DNA of 64,000 nt from NORP309 sp964352735 (GTDB taxonomy: Bacteria; Pseudomonadota; Gammaproteobacteria; Xanthomonadales; Marinicellaceae). The notes under the pieces were generated by a model, which saw nothing but the letters and a program-made list of their open reading frames with translations, had not been told where the DNA came from and did not search any database. The stretch lies in contig CAYGTC010000002.1 of NCBI GenBank assembly GCA_964352735.1, forward strand, positions 62,001 through 126,000, given 5' to 3'. Below, piece after piece: positions 59,001 to 64,000 of the stretch; within the stretch, counting starts at the first letter, position 1, and each line of letters opens with the position of its first letter. The translations under genes were made by a program, and so were the position numbers.

Positions 59001-62000
59001 ACGGTTACCATTAATTTGATGGTCTTTAAGATAAAAGTCACTGCTGTGAAAACTAGTTGTATACGCAACTTTAAGTAAAGTAGAAATATTTTTATGTAAT
59101 ACGGGATGCAAACCTTTAATATTGATTTGAGCATTATTTTTTTCTATCCAATAACGCTGTCTTTGATAAGCATAGCCAGGTAAGGGTGACTTTGTTGGTG
59201 TTTGTTTGCCATAAAGTGCACTCCAGATAATATTTGAGCCATTTACCCAGCTATTTGCCAGTTTTCTCAAACTTTCTGTCGTTTGTTTAGAAACAGATAA
59301 ATCAGGTGTTATTTTATGTGAATCAGCTTTAACTTTTATAGGTAAATTCTTGTAAAATATCGATTTAATTAAATCTTCACCATTTAAAAACTGAGAGAGT
59401 TGATCAATCAATTCGGGCTGATTCTGTGTCATAATAGCCAAACGCCAATCGTGTTCAACACGACCTGTTTGCAAGGTATATGCCAAAGAATTTAAATCCT
59501 GATTCTCATTTTTAACCAAAAAATCTCTTAAATTTTCTGCACTGTGATAAAGTGATTGTTTTTTCTTGGCTGAAATGGGAATGATATAATTTTCACCTTG
59601 AGCATGCTCTGTTTCAGAAGTAGAAACATATTCTTCAACAATAATATGTCCATTTGCCCCCCCTGCTCCAAATGAACTGATCCCAGCAATTCTTGGTAAT
59701 TCCATATCATTACCACTTTCATCAACTACTAAAGGCCTGTCCCATGCTGTTAAATCCTGATTCACTTTAAAAGGTGTTGTTGCAAAGTCAATAAATGGAT
59801 TTAAAGTTTGTGAATGCAATGAAGGTGCCAATTGCTTATGTTTCATTTGAAGAAGCACTTTACTTAAAGCGGCTATACCAGCAGAAGCCTCTGTGTGACC
59901 GATATTCGATTTAGCAGAACCTATGGTGCAGTACTGATGCTCAGATTGTGCATATGCCTTGGTTAATCCGCTGATTTCAACTGGGTCGCCTAATGAAGTT
60001 CCCGTACCATGGGCTTCAACATAACTGATGTGCCTGGGATTCACTTCAGCTTTATCAAGTGCTTCTTTTATAAGTGATGCTTGACGTTTTGGATTGGGAA
60101 CGGTAAAACCTGAAGTTTTTCCACCATGATTAACTGAAGTACCACGAATCACTCCATAAATATGATCACCATCTCTTTCAGCATCGGCCAATGATTTGAG
60201 TACTACAGCGCTGACACACTCTCCTGGAACATAACCATCTCCATCTTCACCAAAGCTTCTGCAACGGCCATCACTTGATAAGAAATTTAAATCTGAAAGT
60301 AAATTGTATTTATTGGCGTGTAGTGAAAGGCTCACTCCACCGGCAATTCCGACTTTAATCTCGCCATTAACGATGGCATTACAAGCCAGATGAATGGCAG
60401 TTAGAGACGATGAACATGCCGTATCCAATGTCATGCTCGGGCCAGAAAAATTAAATAAATAGGAAACTCTATTGGCAATAGACCAATAGAATGAATGTGG
60501 TGTCACCCAATTATCTGAATTACTGCTTTCAACACCGTGTAATTGATAATCTCCCCACATTGCGCCTGCATAAACACCAACAGGATTTTCTCGATTCGGC
60601 ATCGCACTGGCCAGGTTATTCGGATGATAACCCGCATTTTCAATGGCGTGATAAACCACCTCAAGAAACAATCGTTCCTGAGGGTCAATTTTTTCAGCTT
60701 CTTTTGGAGAAATGTTAAAGAAAAGGGGATCAAATTTATCAACATCTTTCAGGAAGCCGCCCCATTTGCTATAGCTTTTACCTTGGGCTTTTTCACCAGG
60801 TTGAAAAAATTGTTCAATATCCCAACGATCTGTTGGCACTTCACGGATGCAATCTACACCATTGGCTAAATTTTCCCAAAACTCATCAATATTATCAGCT
60901 TCCGGATATCGGCCCGCCAAACCAATGATGGCTATACGAAAATCACTTTGCTTGGCTGTATTTGTGTGCCCACTATCATATAAACGAGTACGAGATAACC
61001 TTTGACGGATAGAAGTGTTTTCAATGGCTTTATTTTGAATGACAGTTTGATCTTCAGATGCTGCATTTTTTTGCTTGGGGCTGAGCTCTGCTACGTAGTT
61101 TTCAGCAAGAAAAGAGCTTAACTCTGAGATGCTTTGATTTTCAAAAAACAGCGTTTTGGGCAAATTCGCAAAACGTTCTTCCATCAGCCCTATCATATCA
61201 AGCATAACCACACTATCAAAACCAAATTCTTGAAAAGCACCCTCCATGGTAAATCTATCTTCTGGCACTTTGAGTTCTTTTGCAAATAAACCTATGAGGT
61301 ATTCTGAAGCATTTTTCTTTAACTCTTCAAAGCTTAAATGGTTGTCCATGTTTGACGATGCTAGATCGACTGACTGCATTTGATTATTAATTTGCCCAGT
61401 GCATCCTAATACTTGTCGAATTTTTTCTGTATCACCCGGTAACACTGATAATTGGGCTATGGGTAATTGCAATGCTTTTTCTGTGGCTTCGATGCCTGCT
61501 TTTGTCTCAAGCGGGATAATCCCAAAGTTTTTATTAACAGCCTCTAGTTCCTTATCGGTCAGGCTCATTCCTCCATCACGCCAATATGGCCAATTTATGG
61601 AAGTGGTTTTGCCTTTTCTGAGTCCTTGTTCCCTTAAAATATTACGATAAAGGCTGAAATAGTCCTCAAAAGCATTTCCATAACCATAATCGCATTGACC
61701 AATATTACCCAATGCTCCAGCAACTGATGAAAAAAGGATGAAACAGCTTAATTGGTCATCAATAGTGGCCAGATCAAGATTGATTGTGCCATGAGATTTT
61801 GGAGTGATAACTTTTTCAAAAGATATAAAAGATTTCTTAATGATAAAATCATCTTCAATAATACCTGCTGAATGTAATATACCATCAAGCTTTTTATTTT
61901 TACCACGAACCTTATCTATACAATGTTTAACACTATCAAAGTCGTTAACATCACATTGAATATATTCGACTTGACCATCAAGCTTATTTAATGACTCAAT

Positions 62001-64000
62001 TTCAGCAGTTTTCTTATCGTTTAATGTGCTTCGTCCAGTCAAATAAACCTTAGCATTATAGTTGCTAAGAAGGTGACGAGCAAAAATCAATCCCAAAGCA
62101 CCCAGACCGCCAGTAATCACATAAACACCATTTTCAATGAACTTCGCATCTTCATTATTGAGGTTTTGTAAAGGCTGGTATTGCGTTTCTCTTTTTAATA
62201 CAGCGTTACAATCTTCAAAAGAACGAATGTAACGTTTATTGTTGATGTAAGCTATATCGTTAGATTTTTGTGGGTCGAAAAACTCTTGTTCTATAACATA
62301 ATTCAAATAATCTAAATCATCACGATCAACTTGAACAACTCGACCATTAAAACTTGGTTTTTCTTGATTAAGCGTTTTGAAAAAACCACTGAGTCCCAGA
62401 TATTGAGGTTGAGAGAATATTTCGCCACTAACCAATATCATAAAACGCAATTTTTTTACATATTTAATCAATGCTTTAGTAAGCAAAAATAACGTTTTCA
62501 CAGTATTATCAATAGCTAAACAACATTTGTTTAAGTCTTCAACTTTTATGGCATAACTGGCTGATGCAGGGATATGAAGCACATAATCTAATGATACTTT
62601 TCTTTGCTTAAGCGTTGTAACAAATGATGATGCATCTTCTTCATTTGCGGTTCTTATATGTGCTTTTTGCTCATCATTAAGACTGAGAAACTCATCTGAA
62701 ATCATCAACTCAATAACATCTGCGCCTTTAGATGATAAGTGCTTAATATGGGACTGCGCCAATGATCGTTGCTGTTGCTGATAAACAATCAGAACAGATG
62801 GTTTATTACTGGAAATTGTTTCTGTTATTGCTGAGCTTTGCTCAAGCCATAATGGTGCATAGTAGCCTTCATCGTTAGCAATAGAAAGCCTGTGATCAAC
62901 ATCATTCTGTTGTTCTCGATCAGAGGTAGCATTTGTTTTTTCAGAGTTTTCAAGCGTTTCTTTTGATAGCGTTTTTAAGGTTAAACCTTTTAAGCTCAAT
63001 GCTATATTTTGAATGTCTCCTTCACTGTTGATATTGGCAATATCCACATCAAATTTATGAACGATGTCATTTGATTGATTTTTTAATCGAACAACAACCA
63101 AAAGCTCATCGCCAAGTCCATTCTGTATCAAAGCGTTTTCTAATAAAAATGGCAGTTGAGCTTGTATGTCATTAACCAATGTTGATGAATTAAAAATTTC
63201 CGTTAATTTTGATTGCCCTTTAAATTGGTTCGCCCAAATCACCGCGACACTGGATTGTATTGAAGCATCAAGTAACGATGGATGAACAATGTATTTTTCC
63301 CTGTCTCCACTCTTTATAATTTCGGGTAAACTGACATGCACAATAGCAGTATCGTCAAGCAAATCTAATGAAACAATCCCTCTATAACCGGCGCCATAAT
63401 CAAGGCCAGCAATACCCATCAATTGATAGAAACGTTCAGCATGACACGTTAGTACACGATCAGATTTATAAAAATCTGATCGTATTACTGCCAAATTAGT
63501 CACCTGATCTTTATTAATCTTATCGACTGGTTTATCCAGTAATGTGACCACACCTTGACAATGTATGGTCTTCTCTCCATCAAATGAACTTGTTATTTCA
63601 AATTCTACACTGAAGTTAAAAGATTTTTTATCCTTAATATCAATTGCATTATTTTCTGTTGGATACAAATTTATGAATATCTCTGTATTCTTACCCTCGG
63701 CAACTATCGGACGTAACCAAGCAATATCATTAACCTGCAATGCTTTATCGTTAAGATTTACTCGTGTTGAATCAAAAATACTTTGAGTAACCATTTCAAT
63801 ATAAGCTGCTCCTGGAAGTACAGATTTCCCCTGTACTTGATGGTCTTTCAAAGTAAATTCATTGCCAGAAAATGATGAGTGGTACGATTGAAGTTCAAAA
63901 TCTGATATATTGGTATGAACTAAAGGATGTAAACAAAGGGTTTGTTGAGATTTTTTGTTGTGTGTTAATAGAAAACGATTTTTTGTAAAGGGATAAGTTG
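53010..64000 (-). CDS. Giant trans-AT PKS: (KS)-DH-KR-ACP / KS-DH-ACP-ACP* / KS-DH-KR (5' end beyond window)
   Basis: The frame is open to the right edge and the first bases encode TYPFTKNRF, a post-KS linker, so a KS lies beyond the window and the true start is not visible. Residues are numbered from a TTG at 63851. DH1: His 4 in DHQVQGKSVLPG, Asp about 196. KR1: GGLGALG, active Tyr near 723. ACP1: Ser 880. KS1: Cys 1146, His 1281 and 1319. DH2: His 1611, Asp 1796, no KR. ACP2: Ser 1951. A second carrier-like domain follows in which the Ser is replaced by Asp (2059). KS2: Cys 2335. DH3: His 2823, Asp about 2992. KR3: near 3330-3479, with YAASN. There is no AT domain anywhere; the missing final ACP opens the next protein. 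Confidence 0.93.
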   Translation of the reverse strand, partial: TYPFTKNRFLLTHNKKSQQTLCLHPLVHTNISDFELQSYHSSFSGNEFTLKDHQVQGKSVLPGAAYIEMVTQSIFDSTRVNLNDKALQVNDIAWLRPIVAEGKNTEIFINLYPTENNAIDIKDKKSFNFSVEFEITSSFDGEKTIHCQGVVTLLDKPVDKINKDQVTNLAVIRSDFYKSDRVLTCHAERFYQLMGIAGLDYGAGYRGIVSLDLLDDTAIVHVSLPEIIKSGDREKYIVHPSLLDASIQSSVAVIWANQFKGQSKLTEIFNSSTLVNDIQAQLPFLLENALIQNGLGDELLVVVRLKNQSNDIVHKFDVDIANINSEGDIQNIALSLKGLTLKTLSKETLENSEKTNATSDREQQNDVDHRLSIANDEGYYAPLWLEQSSAITETISSNKPSVLIVYQQQQRSLAQSHIKHLSSKGADVIELMISDEFLSLNDEQKAHIRTANEEDASSFVTTLKQRKVSLDYVLHIPASASYAIKVEDLNKCCLAIDNTVKTLFLLTKALIKYVKKLRFMILVSGEIFSQPQYLGLSGFFKTLNQEKPSFNGRVVQVDRDDLDYLNYVIEQEFFDPQKSNDIAYINNKRYIRSFEDCNAVLKRETQYQPLQNLNNEDAKFIENGVYVITGGLGALGLIFARHLLSNYNAKVYLTGRSTLNDKKTAEIESLNKLDGQVEYIQCDVNDFDSVKHCIDKVRGKNKKLDGILHSAGIIEDDFIIKKSFISFEKVITPKSHGTINLDLATIDDQLSCFILFSSVAGALGNIGQCDYGYGNAFEDYFSLYRNILREQGLRKGKTTSINWPYWRDGGMSLTDKELEAVNKNFGIIPLETKAGIEATEKALQLPIAQLSVLPGDTEKIRQVLGCTGQINNQMQSVDLASSNMDNHLSFEELKKNASEYLIGLFAKELKVPEDRFTMEGAFQEFGFDSVVMLDMIGLMEERFANLPKTLFFENQSISELSSFLAENYVAELSPKQKNAASEDQTVIQNKAIENTSIRQRLSRTRLYDSGHTNTAKQSDFRIAIIGLAGRYPEADNIDEFWENLANGVDCIREVPTDRWDIEQFFQPGEKAQGKSYSKWGGFLKDVDKFDPLFFNISPKEAEKIDPQERLFLEVVYHAIENAGYHPNNLASAMPNRENPVGVYAGAMWGDYQLHGVESSNSDNWVTPHSFYWSIANRVSYLFNFSGPSMTLDTACSSSLTAIHLACNAIVNGEIKVGIAGGVSLSLHANKYNLLSDLNFLSSDGRCRSFGEDGDGYVPGECVSAVVLKSLADAERDGDHIYGVIRGTSVNHGGKTSGFTVPNPKRQASLIKEALDKAEVNPRHISYVEAHGTGTSLGDPVEISGLTKAYAQSEHQYCTIGSAKSNIGHTEASAGIAALSKVLLQMKHKQLAPSLHSQTLNPFIDFATTPFKVNQDLTAWDRPLVVDESGNDMELPRIAGISSFGAGGANGHIIVEEYVSTSETEHAQGENYIIPISAKKKQSLYHSAENLRDFLVKNENQDLNSLAYTLQTGRVEHDWRLAIMTQNQPELIDQLSQFLNGEDLIKSIFYKNLPIKVKADSHKITPDLSVSKQTTESLRKLANSWVNGSNIIWSALYGKQTPTKSPLPGYAYQRQRYWIEKNNAQINIKGLHPVLHKNISTLLKVAYTTSFHSSDFYLKDHQINGNRIVPAVVYLEMAYQAISDALPDAKIESIYDIQWLKPIVVNSGENINDFVLEISEDSYGYIFEITQEQDTVRQVYCKGAFGLIQASKITEVSGLNMIENRLDSKEMRNKQFDIAELRRSASSISNLQLNEKFEKMGFKFGETFQPFKETFFKEHYALSQLELPQAAIEPCSNFVLNPVILDAALRTSTAIGFNNIVPAATALPVDLSRLQILRPLENNIHVYVEKVNSRREVSGRDEFDIYLLDQRGRVLLYLEYFATQKVEGFLTEHVTRSNAQIKKDIEPRQTEAINSTVSNLNNENTGIAVLNHLKSLLSEQTKIAIQDINESESVESYGIDSVMMHTINEKLTETFDEEISKTLFYEYATIGEVADYLAENYATQAVTLVKTDNHNQSAIAKNNLQNKDTNAVVHDDLNAMELYLSNCISTILGTDLSHEKNTKDIFLDDIQQLKLSHKLRVELNISLGSSAMHIHHINELASYMIETHSIDFDALEKLNNTIESKHSIDAAKPAAVSAAIQQLPNIERIHSNRKLLANLLATGGNRLNKRIQTQNNEDIAIIGLSGRYPLADNLDDFWKNLIEARDCIREIPVERWQHAKYFDPNRTAKGKVYSKWGGFLDDVDQFDADFFKMTRREAELLDPQERLFLQTAWQCLEDASYSKNSLQDSSVGVFVGVMWGHYELIQVSQQQEKFGRPTASFSSIANRVSYFFDFHGPSLAMDSMCSSSLSAIHTACQSIRSGDCEYAIAGGVNITSHVTKYQQLCQQQFLSDDGRCRAFGEGGSGYVPGEGVGSVLLKPLQKAIADGDNIYAVVKGSAINHGGKTSGFTVPNQRQQSQVISKAIKQAGWSADSIQYVEAHGTGTSLGDPIEVSGLTKAFVASEQDNRKEPCFIGSVKSNIGHLESAAGIAGLTKILLQMKNGMIAPSLHSKQLNPNLTMDKNRFNVPQKACEWRRRTDESGNELPRRAGLSSFGAGGSNSHLLIEEFIQKNAEPQKQINQLNDIKESFVFVLSADTKQRLKGYVERVNRFIIEKSFNSQAHETTFLRQLSCSSLFGRVHQTQRLAIIYSTVEELTKALKAYLQSDTINGLYVGTYNKNSGLYNIVDKETRAVLLSSLLKPGRMDALANAWVSSMDIEWHQYLDQIFNGHIPNRMSFPSQPLFTERFWVDEASQSNVSSIISSIHPLLDANISTIQHQSFTKIFTGKEFYLNDHQVENDGAQKILPGVAYLEMAHAAASMSVPSDYDVYKIRDVMWLAPIQVDDKARKIKVVLSQKGHGMEYKVIDMENDTKLYSSGDVDFSYSLAPKGIQTIDIESIKRQGGLKENLLEIYQKFHSMGFYYGPAYQVTEWRICQDNSTLAKLKLPEFLQSDRQQYVLHPCLMDGAIRTCLTLGQQDHSSPMVPFSLGEIEIFAPITAECYVHATISDDNQQNTDSSVSSTASYDLVIADLQGNILVKINQITARSLSKPDDKDSLNYFEYDWKTAKVNSDQTADVVGLLGFANEEKQKSIYHPLCSQDKQIWVTPGKGYSELSNNHYTIRLDHQQDYQRLFESLDKRQFKLSHVINLLNTKNVILDSLGSNNSELESDIQYELDCSLHLIYFLFRQINQYYSDIDIRFLDVNQMQDKQRNPFKAAMVGFANSMVAINHKIQMCSLSISDNNEKGHLNILKDILRLKRMNGREFRLLTSQQGLQERLLTLSQHPDEKTATQSFKENNTYIITGGLGKIGLVIAEYLVTHYKCNLILVSRSKPSGSQQKNIDKLIQKLQMKSPIHTVEHKNVDISDHSSVRELFAQVKATYGEINGLIHAAGQATETSVLELNSDEFSLGLSAKIHGLIYLTTEAHQYNLDFIINFSSVSSQLGDLGSGNYAASNRFMDEYALYYKQRHNGVMQSINWPLWNSGGLTMPDSEIAAMRFSGMAPMPEDKGIEAFEYALAKNTHQIFVVYGQKSRIMQKFSVAHDNFNVSAIEKVSNDMKKTVLVKNQVEEKQIPPSQRTLRKGQQL

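Noticed and set aside
53010..63851. A PKS starting at the TTG at 63851
   Set aside because: The frame stays open to the right edge and encodes a post-KS linker and the front of the DH domain, so this TTG is inside the gene.
49798..64000. PUFA-synthase-like polyketide synthase, as in zeamine-type clusters
   Set aside because: No tandem array of active ACPs, no PUFA-type DH pair and no enoyl reductase are seen; the modules are of the trans-AT type.

Overview
The window is an AT-rich stretch of chromosome, most likely from a marine or aquatic gammaproteobacterium. The main grounds are the cbb3 oxidase operon with a perfect FNR-type site, a Fur-box-controlled heme uptake locus of the TonB/HmuTUV/HugZ kind, and family pairs such as DUF5666/DUF6502. 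Species cannot be named from the sequence alone. No tRNA, rRNA, CRISPR array or insertion sequence was seen.

Left third (1-21600) is core and metabolic. It opens with ccoG (cut by the left edge), a small membrane protein and ccoPQON, all leftward, with an FNR-type box and -10 box upstream of ccoN. Next come a leftward secreted DUF5666 protein and a DUF6502 protein. A rightward polyamine operon follows: speD, speE and an ornithine-decarboxylase-like fold-III enzyme, overlapping each other. After it lie a small zinc-ribbon protein, an ATP-grasp-like protein and an AspA/AstE-type zinc deacylase. A Fur-box palindrome at 15678-15696 divides a leftward TonB heme receptor from a rightward operon of DUF6607 protein, HmuT, HmuU, HmuV and a HugZ-type heme-degrading protein. 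A rightward sterol-desaturase/fatty-acid-hydroxylase gene closes this part.

Right two thirds (21899-64000) is one leftward biosynthetic operon with gaps of at most 39 bases, and it runs off the right edge. In order of transcription it encodes: a giant trans-AT polyketide synthase (partial); a second PKS (ACP-KS plus a half condensation domain); an extended SDR; an alpha-oxoamine synthase; a free ACP; a free tandem acyltransferase; an RND/MMPL exporter; a periplasmic LolA-like protein; two NRPSs (four adenylation modules, two epimerization domains); an ABC-2 permease; and an outer-membrane barrel. The last NRPS carries an exporter ABC ATPase fused at its C terminus.

How it may work (inference): the PKS builds a partly unsaturated acyl chain fed by the free acyltransferase. 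The oxoamine synthase, ACP and SDR resemble the Spt/ACP/CerR set of bacterial sphingolipid synthesis and could turn the chain into a long-chain amino alcohol. The NRPSs could make a four-residue peptide with two D residues, released without a thioesterase by an atypical terminal condensation-like domain, perhaps onto that amine. Two export routes, ABC and MMPL/LolA/barrel, suggest a lipid-like product placed in or beyond the outer membrane. I do not recognise this cluster as a known pathway; it is the best candidate here for an undescribed system.
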